From: Pseudomonadota bacterium
Lineage (GTDB): Bacteria; Desulfobacterota; Binatia; Binatales; Binataceae
Assembly (NCBI GenBank): GCA_021323945.1
Contig: JAJPKA010000002.1
Coordinates: 186,001 to 250,000, forward strand
Direction of reading: 5' to 3'
DNA length: 64,000 nucleotides
The translations under genes and the position numbers were made by a program. This document shows positions 42,524-51,262 of this stretch, one piece after another. Each line of letters opens with the position of its first letter. Position 1 is the stretch's first letter. The notes under the pieces were generated by a model, which saw only the letters and a list, made by a program, of their open reading frames with translations, did no database searches and was not told the DNA's origin.

Positions 42524-43651
42524 ATGGGAACGTTTCCGATCATGGATGCTGATGCGCATATGTGCGAACCGCCAAATCTGTGGGTCGAGCGGATCGATAG
42601 GCGCTTCAGGGAGCGAGCCCCCCGGATCGTCAAGGACCTAAACGGACGTAAAGGCGCCTTTTTTGTCTGCGAGGGATTGCCGCCCTTTCCTGTCTCCGGC
42701 GCCTTCGCCGCGGGGCAGACCTTTGACAAAAAGTTTCTAGAATCGGGGCTCGAAAACGCACCGGCTGGCGGATGGGACCCGGCAGCGCGGCTGAAAGACA
42801 TGGACCGGGATGGCGTCGTTGCCCAGGTCCTCTACACCACCGTGGGCTTCACGCTTTTCGGCATCCACGACGCGGAATTCCAAGAAGCTTGTTTCCGAGT
42901 TTATAACGATTGGCTGGCCGAATTCTGCAAGTACGAACCGCGCCGCCTGGCTGGCCTTGGGTTAATCTCACTGTATGATGTGGACCGCGGCACACGTGAA
43001 CTGGAGCGATGCAGAAAAATGGGCCTTCGAGGCGGCATGATCTGGGCCACACCGCCGGAAGGTGAGCATTACGGCGATCGCAAGTATGACCGATTCTGGG
43101 CCGCCGCGCAGGCGCTCGACATGCCACTTTCTCTCCACATTTTAACCGGAGCACGTCGCAGCGGACGCATTGGAGCCGCTCCCGATGCTGCTCACATGTA
43201 CGTTCTGGTCACCACACGCCCACAGGAGGTCCAGACCTCACTGATGGAATTCATCTTCTATGGCGTGCTCGAACGTTTTGCCGGGCTTAAGTTGGTTTCG
43301 GCCGAGAATGATATTTCGTGGGTGCCACCTGTCTTTGAACGTGCCGATCGCTACTACTACGCCTATCAAAAAGCCTACGAAATCTCCCTGCCGATGAAGC
43401 CCAGCGACTATTTTCGACGCCAGGTTTTCGCCACGTTTATCGAAGATCCCCTCGGCTTGAAAGTCTACCGATTCATCGGTGCGGACAACTTCCTGTGGTC
43501 GACGGACTACCCGCACCGTGCGGCGACTTGGCCCCGTTCACAGGAAGTCCTGGCCCGTGATTTCGCCGAGGTTCCCGAGGCCGATAAGTTGAAAATAGCC
43601 CGTGACAATATGGCGAAGCTCTACGGCTTCGAGATTCCGCCGCTTCCGTAA
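42524..43651 (+). CDS. Amidohydrolase family protein
   Basis: A 375-residue TIM-barrel metal-dependent hydrolase (amidohydrolase 2 type). The DxHxHE-like N-terminal motif is DADAHMCEP. Later blocks are GMIWATPPEGEHYGDRKYDRFWAAAQALDMPLSLHI, FAGLKLVSAENDISWV and FLWSTDYPH. These enzymes hydrolyse or decarboxylate ring and lactone substrates (for example aminocarboxymuconate semialdehyde decarboxylase relatives). An AAAAGGAGGA site lies right before the ATG. Not closely linked to other genes. Confidence 0.87.
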   Translation: MGTFPIMDADAHMCEPPNLWVERIDRRFRERAPRIVKDLNGRKGAFFVCEGLPPFPVSGAFAAGQTFDKKFLESGLENAPAGGWDPAARLKDMDRDGVVAQVLYTTVGFTLFGIHDAEFQEACFRVYNDWLAEFCKYEPRRLAGLGLISLYDVDRGTRELERCRKMGLRGGMIWATPPEGEHYGDRKYDRFWAAAQALDMPLSLHILTGARRSGRIGAAPDAAHMYVLVTTRPQEVQTSLMEFIFYGVLERFAGLKLVSAENDISWVPPVFERADRYYYAYQKAYEISLPMKPSDYFRRQVFATFIEDPLGLKVYRFIGADNFLWSTDYPHRAATWPRSQEVLARDFAEVPEADKLKIARDNMAKLYGFEIPPLP

Positions 43652-43668
43652 ACATGCAATTCGATCAA

Positions 43669-43707
43669 GGGCCGGGCGAGAGTGCCACTCGGGCCGGCCC
43701 AGGTTTT
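43669..43707 (+). terminator. Terminator after the amidohydrolase gene
   Basis: GGGCCGGGCGAG (43669-43680) pairs with CTCGGGCCGGCCC (43688-43700) over an interrupted 11-bp stem and is followed by AGGTTTTA. It lies between convergent genes, and the neighbour's stop codon falls in its tail. Confidence 0.65.
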
Positions 43708-44566
43708 ACCAATTGTAGATGATTCCCACCCCGAGCGAGGCTTGATTAGCGGCTAATGCCGGACCCGCTTCACTCATTGAGAAGATCCGCCATCGACTTG
43801 GTTGCTCGTCGTGGCGCTTGTGCAACCAGATGAACAGCTCAGTCGTCGCCACACCCAGTAAACCTGCTCCCACTACGTCGGAAAACCAATGCGCATCATG
43901 GCCCATGCGCCCAAATCCGTCTAGCAGCGCAAGCGAGTAAATCGGTCCTGCGACGTACCATTCATTGTGAAAGTACTCACTGACGCCTGCGGCAAGTGCA
44001 AACATCGGCGTCACATCGCCTGAGGTAAAGGATTGCCCGCCATGGAAAAAGGCGTCCACATCGTGCGCGTCCTGGCGCGGTCGCAGGCGACCGAACGCAA
44101 CTTTTATCGCCACGTTAAGCAAGGTCGCAATTCCTGCGCCTTCACCGGCGGTAAGGGCATAATGACGTGCTCTTGCATCGTCCTGCCAAAGACCATAGCC
44201 GTACAGGAGTGCCGTGCTCGCGCTGACGCTCGCATAGCTTATGTTCTGCAGGAGGTCAGCGTCACTGCTGCTCATACTTCTCAAATGGCTCCGTATCGTG
44301 GGGTCAAGGGCGTAAGAACCAGCCCATAAGGCCCCTGCTCCTGCCAAAACCAAGTAGAATCTGTGTGAGCGAAAGGGACTGTCGGGAGAAGCTGCATACA
44401 AAGGGGACGTCGCGATATCCTCGGCGTCGAGTAGCGCGTTATTGGTGAGATATTTGAAGTCGGATACCAAATCTCCGCCTATATCCGCGGCGCTGGCCGG
44501 CGGTGCGAAAATCGCTATCACCAGAATTAACGAAAGATAGGAAATCGTGTGTTTGTTGGGCATCAC
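43706..44566 (-). CDS. PAP2 family phosphatase-like protein with altered motif
   Basis: A 286-residue exported protein with a signal segment (LSLILVIAIFAPPASA). Phosphatase signatures are KVAFGRLRPRQD (motif 1), SFTSGDVTPMF (motif 2) and FGRMGHDAHWFSD (motif 3, RxxxxxHxxxD). Motif 2 normally reads PSGH; here it is SGD with Asp in place of His (codon GAT). The putative nucleophile His of motif 3 is retained. This may alter or abolish acid-phosphatase activity. It is convergent with the amidohydrolase gene. Confidence 0.75.
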   Translation of the reverse strand: MMPNKHTISYLSLILVIAIFAPPASAADIGGDLVSDFKYLTNNALLDAEDIATSPLYAASPDSPFRSHRFYLVLAGAGALWAGSYALDPTIRSHLRSMSSSDADLLQNISYASVSASTALLYGYGLWQDDARARHYALTAGEGAGIATLLNVAIKVAFGRLRPRQDAHDVDAFFHGGQSFTSGDVTPMFALAAGVSEYFHNEWYVAGPIYSLALLDGFGRMGHDAHWFSDVVGAGLLGVATTELFIWLHKRHDEQPSRWRIFSMSEAGPALAANQASLGVGIIYNW

Positions 44567-44728
44567 ACGCTCCTAGGCCGGAGAAACGGGCTAATCCGAA
44601 TGGAGAAGGGTCTCAGAGTGGGTGATAGACTAACCCAGCGCCCGGCGCCTTATTCGTGAAACTCAGCCAACTCCACCACCGAAGGCAGTCTCTGATCAAG
44701 AGAAAGGCGACCTCTTTCTATCCCGGCA

Positions 44729-46975
44729 TCATTTGGCATTGAGCACTGCGGTCGCTTGGTCCAATCGGTCACTATAGCGATCTATCGCCTCAGCCGTGAT
44801 CCGTGCGTACCGATTGGCGTCGTTCCAACGATGGTCTTCAATCGCTTCGCGTACGCCAGGTAGAGTTTTAGCGTCGTAGCCCGTGAACGCACCGGGCGCG
44901 TAAATCAGATTTTTATACCAGGGACGGCCCGGCAAACCGATCTCCGGTGCAAGGGTCTGATCAATCGTCAGCATCAAAGACTGCAATCGTTCGAGCTTTG
45001 GTGCGGGTAGGTCCGAACCCTTTTTAGCTAGCGCCTGATCGTAAGCCGTCGCGCTACGGTGGAGGCGATCGACCGCGTTTTCCAATGCGGCGAACTCGAG
45101 ATGTGGAACCCGGCCCAAGGGACTCGGTAAGCCACTGGACTTGGTCGGGTCTGCAGCCAATTGAAAGGCGCGATCCTGCAGCAGCCCGGACTGGGTCTCA
45201 GCCCTATCCCGCTCCTCGTCGGCGAGCTTTTCAACCTGCTCTAGGTAGTCCTCTACGGCATCGGCAAAATCGCTGGCGCGCTGGACTGGAAGGTCCTGGT
45301 CGGCCACTTGCAAGACGAGATGCCCGGCGGTCTTGGCCAGCAGTGCGTCGTACACAAAGCCGGGATCGACGAAGCGACTATGATGCTCGAACGTGTCGTA
45401 ACGTGAATGATAAACGCCGCGACTGTCTCCCTCTTCGCCAAAGGATACGTCGATCGCAGGTACTCCCAAGTGGTCAATGAAGCTGGAAAAATCCGACCCT
45501 GATCCGAGTGGCTCAATGGGGAAATCGCGTTCAGGATCGGCAGCGACCTTCGCTCCTTCTTTGATATGCTCGCTGGCATCGGGTTCGAACGCGGCGACGC
45601 GAATATGTGCGCGCAGCCGCTGCGCGATGGGTACCCCGGTTTCCGGATCGATCACCTTAGCCGCGACCTGGTTCACAAGATGCTGGAAGTCGTGACTACC
45701 TGCCACCTGCAGGAAGCCGCGCCCGTTGCTGTCAGAGTTGAGGTAAAGGACGGCTTTTTTTCTGAGGTCGGCAGCGTGTGCTTCGGTCCATTCGGTTGAA
45801 CCGAGTAGCATGGGTTCTTCGGCATCCCAACTGGCATAAATAATTGTCCGCTTTGGCCGCCATCCCCCTTTAAGGAGGGTGCCGATAGCTTTAGCCTCTG
45901 CCAGAAGCGCCACTTGGCCTGACAATGGATCACTTGCACCAAAGACCCAAGCATCGTGATGATTGCCACGCACGACCCATTGCTCAGGCCAGGTCGAGCC
46001 CCTGATGACTCCAATCACATCGTCGATCTCTCTGAGGCTCCAGTCGGATTTGACTTTGAGATGACCTAGAGCGGGGCCTGGACCCACGTGATAGGTAATC
46101 GGCAACGAGCCGCGCCAAGATTGCGGTGCCACAGGGCCGCCCAGCGCGGCCAGAAAGACCTGTGCATCTGCATACGAAATTGGCAAAGTCGGAATCTTTA
46201 AAATGGTCGGCGCGGCTGAAAACTTTAGCCGTCTGGCGTTCCTGGTAGCCGGAATTCCCGGAGTAAGCGGATCACCGGGATAGAGTGAAATGTCCGATAC
46301 CGAGCCTCGTTGGAGGCCACGAGGTGGGCGCATCGGTCCGGCCGGGTAGGTTCGATCGACAGCATAGCCGTCGTTGTTGGGATCCGAATAAATGACGCAA
46401 CCCACCGCACCGTGCTGATAAGCGAGCTTAGGCTTCAGTCCGCGCCAGCCGCCTCCATAGCGAGCTATAACGATTGCTCCCTTAACGCTCACGCCCAATC
46501 GCTGCAGCGTTTTATAATCGTCCTTCATTCCGTAATTCACATAAACGAGCGGCGCCGTAACATCTCCGTCCCCTTGATATGCGACGTACGCTGGCAGTGC
46601 CGGTTCAGTTGCCGTCGCGCTGGTATCTCCTGGGATTGGCGGCTCCTGCAGGGTCGCTTTGAAGGGTTTTGTGCCCGCCAGCTCGAAGCTCTCGCTCAGT
46701 GGGGTGGGATAGAGTACCCAGTAACGTTCGATCCGCGCATCCCAGCCCCACTGCTTGAACCAACTCAGGATCTGGTTTGCGTTGACCCGGTCGTGCGGAG
46801 AACCCACATGATTCGGTTCGCTGGCGAGCAACTTCATCCAGTCGCGCAACTCGCTTGGATGGATCATGGTGTCAAATTTGTGTTCCACCTCGGTCTCGCG
46901 CAAAGCATTTGTCGCAGCGCCGGTTGCGGTGGTCCAAAGCAGCCCGAACGCTGTTAACAGCACTAGGAGTCGCAT
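44729..46975 (-). CDS. M28 family zinc metallopeptidase (glutamate carboxypeptidase II/transferrin-receptor-like)
   Basis: A 748-residue exported peptidase with a signal peptide (LLVLLTAFGLLWTTATGAAT). The order is an N-terminal region, a protease-associated insertion (about residues 150-270: GDVTAPLVYVNYGMKDDYKTLQRLG), the M28 catalytic domain and a helical dimerisation domain at the C-terminus. The zinc ligands are visible in VRGNHHDAWVFGASDPLSG and YASWDAEEPMLLGSTEW, with HSRYDTFEHH later. It probably acts as an extracytoplasmic carboxypeptidase on peptides. The long C-terminal helix (about residues 570-748) is like the folate hydrolase/TfR type. Confidence 0.88.
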   Translation of the reverse strand: MRLLVLLTAFGLLWTTATGAATNALRETEVEHKFDTMIHPSELRDWMKLLASEPNHVGSPHDRVNANQILSWFKQWGWDARIERYWVLYPTPLSESFELAGTKPFKATLQEPPIPGDTSATATEPALPAYVAYQGDGDVTAPLVYVNYGMKDDYKTLQRLGVSVKGAIVIARYGGGWRGLKPKLAYQHGAVGCVIYSDPNNDGYAVDRTYPAGPMRPPRGLQRGSVSDISLYPGDPLTPGIPATRNARRLKFSAAPTILKIPTLPISYADAQVFLAALGGPVAPQSWRGSLPITYHVGPGPALGHLKVKSDWSLREIDDVIGVIRGSTWPEQWVVRGNHHDAWVFGASDPLSGQVALLAEAKAIGTLLKGGWRPKRTIIYASWDAEEPMLLGSTEWTEAHAADLRKKAVLYLNSDSNGRGFLQVAGSHDFQHLVNQVAAKVIDPETGVPIAQRLRAHIRVAAFEPDASEHIKEGAKVAADPERDFPIEPLGSGSDFSSFIDHLGVPAIDVSFGEEGDSRGVYHSRYDTFEHHSRFVDPGFVYDALLAKTAGHLVLQVADQDLPVQRASDFADAVEDYLEQVEKLADEERDRAETQSGLLQDRAFQLAADPTKSSGLPSPLGRVPHLEFAALENAVDRLHRSATAYDQALAKKGSDLPAPKLERLQSLMLTIDQTLAPEIGLPGRPWYKNLIYAPGAFTGYDAKTLPGVREAIEDHRWNDANRYARITAEAIDRYSDRLDQATAVLNAK

Positions 46976-47084
46976 CGATTCACCGTTACGTTACCCGCGT
47001 TACCGCCGATTATGGACAGCAGCGAATTCAGACACTAGAGACGAGGGCCGGCTAATCCCTGCTCATATGTATGAACATTGATAA

Positions 47085-48173
47085 TTAATCAGCAGACCGG
47101 ATTGAGCGGGCAATATAAACCAGGTCCTTCAGACTGACCGGTTCCGCGTCGAGATCGTTTGCTAGTAACACCGGAATGTTCGCCGCCAACTCGCGCAAGT
47201 TCCGGACAGAAATGGCTTCTCTCGCCTTCAGCGCACTGTAATCCCGGAAATTGCGTTCCAGCTTACGTTTAAGGGAGGCCGGGAGCTTGGCGCTACGGAG
47301 CTGCTCGAAGCTGGGGAGAGGATCCGTCATGCGATTAATGAGCAATGCATCCGGCCAGAGTCCAAGTCGACTCAATGACGAAGCAAACTCGCGGGTTTGC
47401 TCAACGCGCTGCGGCTCGGCGCTGCTGATTAGCAACAAGGCGGACGCTGGATCACGAACCACTGCCTCGAACTGACCAGCGCGTTCGGCAAAACCCTCAT
47501 ACATGCCATCAAAGATGCGCACGAACGATTGCACGTCATCCAACAGGTTAAGCCCGGTCAGGTGGTCGAACGCTCTGATTACCGCCCGAGCCGCAACGTC
47601 TAAGATTGCGAGGCGCCGGCCGATCGTTCTGGAGGCGCCCAGCAGCGTTAGAGCTCGAGAGGAGAGCAGCTCCACCATCCGCCGAGGTGCATCGAGAAAG
47701 TTGATGGCTTCATGTGCCGGCGGCGTATCTACCACTATCAGGTCTGAGCCCGCCTGACGCCAGAGATCGAGCAACTGTTCAGCCGCCATGTAGTCCGCAA
47801 CCCCAGCCAGTGCCGTTGAGAGTCCCTGGTAAATGCGATTGTCGAGGATGGCCTTGCGCACTGTTGGTGACGGCGCGTACCGGTGAACCAGGCGGTCGAA
47901 CATGCGTTTGGGGTCCAGCCGAAAGGCGCGCAGCCGCCCGACTGGAAGCGGCATCACACCGTTCAGGGGAATCTCTTGTGGTTCCGCCGGCCGATTGGGT
48001 ACGCCGAGCGCGTCGAGCAAACGCGGAGCCGGATCAATCGTCATCACGTCAACGGTGCGTCCGGCCAATGCAGCTTCCAGGGCTAGTGCCGCGGCAATGG
48101 TGGTTTTGCCTACACCGCCGGTGCCGAGACAGATGATTAAGCGCTTATTGGTGAGTTCGAAGCGGACGGCCAT
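47085..48173 (-). CDS. ArsA-family ATPase (Get3-like), second of a pair
   Basis: A 362-residue ATPase with the deviant P-loop CLGTGGVGKTTIAAALALEAALAG and the DPAxxLxDxxG-type switch (MTIDPAPRLLDALG). A further ADP-contact motif is DLIVVDTPPAHEAINFLDAP. ArsA/Get3 proteins are signal-recognition-type ATPases for arsenite export or tail-anchored protein targeting. Together with the upstream gene at 48208 (34 bp away) it forms a pair, a common arrangement of two related half-molecules. No arsenic-resistance membrane gene is close, so the cargo is unknown. Confidence 0.85.
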   Translation of the reverse strand: MAVRFELTNKRLIICLGTGGVGKTTIAAALALEAALAGRTVDVMTIDPAPRLLDALGVPNRPAEPQEIPLNGVMPLPVGRLRAFRLDPKRMFDRLVHRYAPSPTVRKAILDNRIYQGLSTALAGVADYMAAEQLLDLWRQAGSDLIVVDTPPAHEAINFLDAPRRMVELLSSRALTLLGASRTIGRRLAILDVAARAVIRAFDHLTGLNLLDDVQSFVRIFDGMYEGFAERAGQFEAVVRDPASALLLISSAEPQRVEQTREFASSLSRLGLWPDALLINRMTDPLPSFEQLRSAKLPASLKRKLERNFRDYSALKAREAISVRNLRELAANIPVLLANDLDAEPVSLKDLVYIARSIRSAD

Positions 48174-48207
48174 AGCTCAAGCGCAAGCACGTCGCCCCTC
48201 GCTATTT

Positions 48208-49083
48208 TTATCCTGGGAGCTCAGCGAACGCAGTGGCTAGAATCTCGATTTGCGTCCGGCCGAATTCCGCAGTGTAGAGCATTGGCAACTCAATCAATTT
48301 GATACCGGCCCGCTTAAACTGCTGGCGGGCATGAGCCGCCATCTCGGAGATTGCCTTGCGCTTTAGCGCCAGCTGCCAATGCCCTTGTACCGAGCGAAGG
48401 CTCGCGCAATCATTCGCCTGCAGCAGCGGTGTGGGCACCGCGTTAAGAATCGCCGCCACCACACCTGTCTGTCGCCTCTGAACCAGGCAGTCAATCGTTT
48501 CAAATGCCTCATGGATGGCGAACCGCTCGGGTCGAGCCGTGAGCCAAAGGCCAAAACGGCGCGGATCATTGAGAAAGTCTTCAATCTGCCGAGCCAGGGC
48601 ATTGAGCGTGCCAAACGGCGCGAGCTGGCGTAATCGGAGTGGGACCGACAGCAGTTCCACGGCTGTTCCGCTTGCTGGACCGTCGACAACCACGAACGTA
48701 CCTTGCGACTCGGCTTCCTCGGCAAGCTGACGTAATCGCTCCAACATTAGGAAAGCTTCAAGCCCGGGCAAAGCAGCGCTCACGTACCCGAAGGTGTGGC
48801 TACGCAACAGGCGGCGCGCGATTGTTTTGATTGGCACAATCCGTTCGATAAAGCTCGCGAGCTCGTCTTGCGAGGTAAACGAGCGCACCTCGAGATTTTC
48901 GATCGTCGTCCCCTCGTACCTCGGTGCCGGCTCAAGCTCCAGCAGGCGGGCCGCGCTAGCACGCTGGTCGAGATCCACCAACACTGTTTTGGTCCGCTTC
49001 GAGAGCGCTAGCGCCAGCGCGGCAGCGGCGGTGCTCTTGCCGGCACCGCCTTTGCCGGTTACCAGGGAGAGGTGCGGCTCCAT
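48208..49083 (-). CDS. ArsA-family ATPase, first of a pair
   Basis: A 291-residue ATPase with P-loop LVTGKGGAGKSTAAAALALALSKRTKTVLVDLDQRASAARLLELEP and the DGPASGTAVELLSVP segment. It is the upstream partner of the ArsA-like gene at 47085. The switch reads DLDQRASAARLLE rather than the DPAxxLxD form of the second gene. The two probably form a heterodimer, as Get3/ArsA dimers do. The upstream gene (DUF4911) is divergent, 44 bp away. Confidence 0.82.
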   Translation of the reverse strand: MEPHLSLVTGKGGAGKSTAAAALALALSKRTKTVLVDLDQRASAARLLELEPAPRYEGTTIENLEVRSFTSQDELASFIERIVPIKTIARRLLRSHTFGYVSAALPGLEAFLMLERLRQLAEEAESQGTFVVVDGPASGTAVELLSVPLRLRQLAPFGTLNALARQIEDFLNDPRRFGLWLTARPERFAIHEAFETIDCLVQRRQTGVVAAILNAVPTPLLQANDCASLRSVQGHWQLALKRKAISEMAAHARQQFKRAGIKLIELPMLYTAEFGRTQIEILATAFAELPG

Positions 49084-49127
49084 GCTAGTATGATCGCTGC
49101 CAGAATACGCTGGCTCCTAATTCTGAA

Positions 49128-49358
49128 ATGTGTGCGATAGAGCGAATGCAGACGATAACGCTTACCATGCCGCCAGAGCGGATTGCGCTGTTTAAGGCAA
49201 TTGTGGAGTCATACGACAACCTGGCCACCCTGCGTACCGATGATCCGCAGCAGCACCATCTCAAGTTGTATTTTTCGCCCGAGTTGCTGTCGGAAATCGA
49301 GGCTTTGCTAGACTCTCTGCATCCCGATTTTGTCATTAGTCGCATTGCAACAGATTAG
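49128..49358 (+). CDS. DUF4911-type small protein
   Basis: A 76-residue protein with an RRM-like alternation, MPPERIALFKAIVESYDNLATLRTDDP, then HHLKLYFSPELLSEIEALLDSLHPDFVI. This resembles DUF4911, a small family common in Deltaproteobacteria-like genomes. The start may be ATG 49128 or ATG 49146; neither has a strong ribosome binding site. It is divergent from the ArsA pair. Confidence 0.6.
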   Translation: MCAIERMQTITLTMPPERIALFKAIVESYDNLATLRTDDPQQHHLKLYFSPELLSEIEALLDSLHPDFVISRIATD

Positions 49359-49474
49359 ACCGGCGGTGTTGGCGGCCGGAAAACATCAAACTTCCAACCT
49401 CCGGGCATTTACCGGCTTACGGTTGGACGCCCTGGCTCCCTTTACTGTTCAGTAGCCGTAGCTCGCTTTATCGT

Positions 49475-50290
49475 TCATTCACGCCCAGGCATTGCATCCG
49501 GCGCCATTGCAGGAGCCGCGGCCAGACGCCGAGCTACGATGATGAATGCGCTGTGTGCTACCATGCGATGGACCGGCCGGACACTCATTCCCTTGGCCTG
49601 CCAGTTGCGCAACATCACTTCAAAGCTCTCGACCTCGCCAAAGTCGTTGCGCTGTTGCAGAGCTTCCACGGTTTCCTTGAGTTGCAGTGCAGTCGGTACA
49701 TAGGCTGCGAAGACACCGCCGGGGCGCAAGGCCCTGGCGATTACGTCCAGCGCGCGTGCTGGCTCCGGTACATCGATGAAAACGGTGTCTACGCCGACTT
49801 CGTCGAATCCATTGTAAAGGTCTCGCACCTTCAGTTCCCATTGGGGTGCCGGGCCGAAGAAGTCCTCGACGTTGCGGCGTGCTCGGGCCGCAAAGTCCTC
49901 ACGCACCTCATAAGAAATAACGCGACCTTGAGGTCCGACGGCGCGCAGCAATGCGATCGTAAGCGCACCGGCTCCCACCCCGCCTTCAATTACCGTCGCA
50001 CCTGCGCGCACGTCGCCCCATACCAGGAGAGGCCCAGTGTCCTTCGGATAAATCACTTGAGCGGCGCGCGGCAAATGAGGTACGAGGTCGGCGTAAGTCG
50101 GTCTTAAGACCAAAAATGTTTCGCCTGAACTAAGTTTGACACGCGAGCCTTCCTCCAATCCGAACAGCTCCTCGCTTCGTATCTCGCCTCGAATAATTAT
50201 CTTTTGGCCCCGACGAAGCAGCTTGAGATAACGACGAGCCTTGCGGTCGATAAAGAGGACGGCATCATGCTCTGTCAGCGGGCGACTCAA
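49475..50290 (-). CDS. trmI: tRNA (adenine58-N1)-methyltransferase TrmI
   Basis: A 271-residue SAM-dependent methyltransferase. N-terminal small domain (LLRRGQKIIIRGEIRSEELFGL), then the SAM domain with VIEGGVGAGALTIALLRAVGPQGRVISYEVREDFAARARRNVEDF, VDTVFIDVPEPARALDVIARALRPGGVFAAYVP. These match TrmI/m1A58-type enzymes (GCD14 family) that methylate A58 in the tRNA T loop. The N-terminal start is ATG 50290. Well conserved and complete. Confidence 0.92.
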   Translation of the reverse strand: MSRPLTEHDAVLFIDRKARRYLKLLRRGQKIIIRGEIRSEELFGLEEGSRVKLSSGETFLVLRPTYADLVPHLPRAAQVIYPKDTGPLLVWGDVRAGATVIEGGVGAGALTIALLRAVGPQGRVISYEVREDFAARARRNVEDFFGPAPQWELKVRDLYNGFDEVGVDTVFIDVPEPARALDVIARALRPGGVFAAYVPTALQLKETVEALQQRNDFGEVESFEVMLRNWQAKGMSVRPVHRMVAHSAFIIVARRLAAAPAMAPDAMPGRE

Positions 50291-50574
50291 ACCGAATCAA
50301 GCCTTAGACGGCTTGCGCGTCAGGCGCAAGACCTGGCGCATTAGCGAGTTGACCCGGCTAACGCTTGACTGAAGGTTGGCCTCGCGCTTAGGCTGAAGTT
50401 GAACCCGGCAATTGCGATTCATCCGATGCGTGCATCAGGCTGAACGGCGGCCGGGTTATTTTTTGCAAAGCATCTTATCAAATCGCGGGTTGACCGGGAG
50501 CTGTCGGCGGCCCCGGTGGCGATCGCTCTCGATTAACTGTTAAGTTTCAAAAGGGGTCTGGGGCAGAGGAAAAC

Positions 50575-50745
50575 ATGGCTGAAAAAAAAGCGAGGACGGC
50601 GGAAAAGGGCCAGGTTCAGCAGCACCGACACATCTGTCCGAGCTGTGGTGCTGAGAGCAAAGTTACTCTCTTTACGGGCTATGGTCGGCGCGGATTCTTT
50701 CTTGTATGCGAAAAAAATTGCGGCTTCATAGGCCGTCTGAGGTGA
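50575..50745 (+). CDS. Small zinc-ribbon-like protein (56 aa)
   Basis: An ATG at 50575 with an AGAGGA site upstream opens a 56-residue frame too short for standard ORF lists. It has two cysteine pairs, CPSC (residues 21-24) and CEKNC (residues 45-49), with a basic N-terminus (MAEKKARTAEKGQVQQHRH) and FTGYGRRGFF between them. The pattern looks like a minimal zinc-binding protein. A second Cys-containing gene begins 15 bp downstream, so the two may be a pair. Confidence 0.55.
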   Translation: MAEKKARTAEKGQVQQHRHICPSCGAESKVTLFTGYGRRGFFLVCEKNCGFIGRLR

Positions 50746-50760
50746 GGGAGCTGCAGTCCG

Positions 50761-51099
50761 ATGGCGAAAGTCCGCAAGTCCAAATCCCCCAAACGTGATC
50801 TGTATGGGTTCGCCGAAACGAGCGAAACGAATGACGAAGATGCTGACCTGCCTAAGGACGAAGCTGGCCGTCGCAAAATCAAACGCCAATACCAGGAACT
50901 ACTCGGTATTCGCATCGAAAAGCTCAAGGGCCGGATTCTGAATCGAGAACGAATCAACAAGACAATTGAGGGAATCTATTTCATTTGTGCGCGCTGCACG
51001 AAAGTCTGTCATTCGCTCGATGAAGGCCTGCAGGAAGACCCCAATAATGTGAACAACATGTGCGCGAAGTGCGCCAAGGGTCGCACGGCGGCGGCCTGA
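50761..51099 (+). CDS. Hypothetical Cys-motif protein
   Basis: A 112-residue protein with a basic, charged N-terminus (MAKVRKSKSPKRDLYGFAET), an amphipathic middle (GRRKIKRQYQELLGIRIEKLKGRI) and two CxxC motifs (ICARCTKVC and CAKCAKG). This suggests a zinc-binding nucleic-acid or ribosome-associated protein, but I do not recognise the family. GGGAG lies before the ATG. It follows the 56-residue protein by 15 bp. Confidence 0.6.
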   Translation: MAKVRKSKSPKRDLYGFAETSETNDEDADLPKDEAGRRKIKRQYQELLGIRIEKLKGRILNRERINKTIEGIYFICARCTKVCHSLDEGLQEDPNNVNNMCAKCAKGRTAAA

Positions 51100-51262
51100 T
51101 TCGAGGTGGCATCGGTGACCGACGGGTCTTTTTGGATGCTTTCTTTTAGATTCGCTTCTCGCTAATTTCGTAGCCAACTCGGCGCTGCTGAAAGTCAGGT
51201 TACGCGCACCTCGAGCCCAGTCGGCGAACCCGGGGGTACGGGCCTGACGCGAGGAGCAATCG

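Noticed and set aside
46310-46957. 215-codon frame antisense to the M28 peptidase
   Set aside because: Complement of a conserved catalytic domain.
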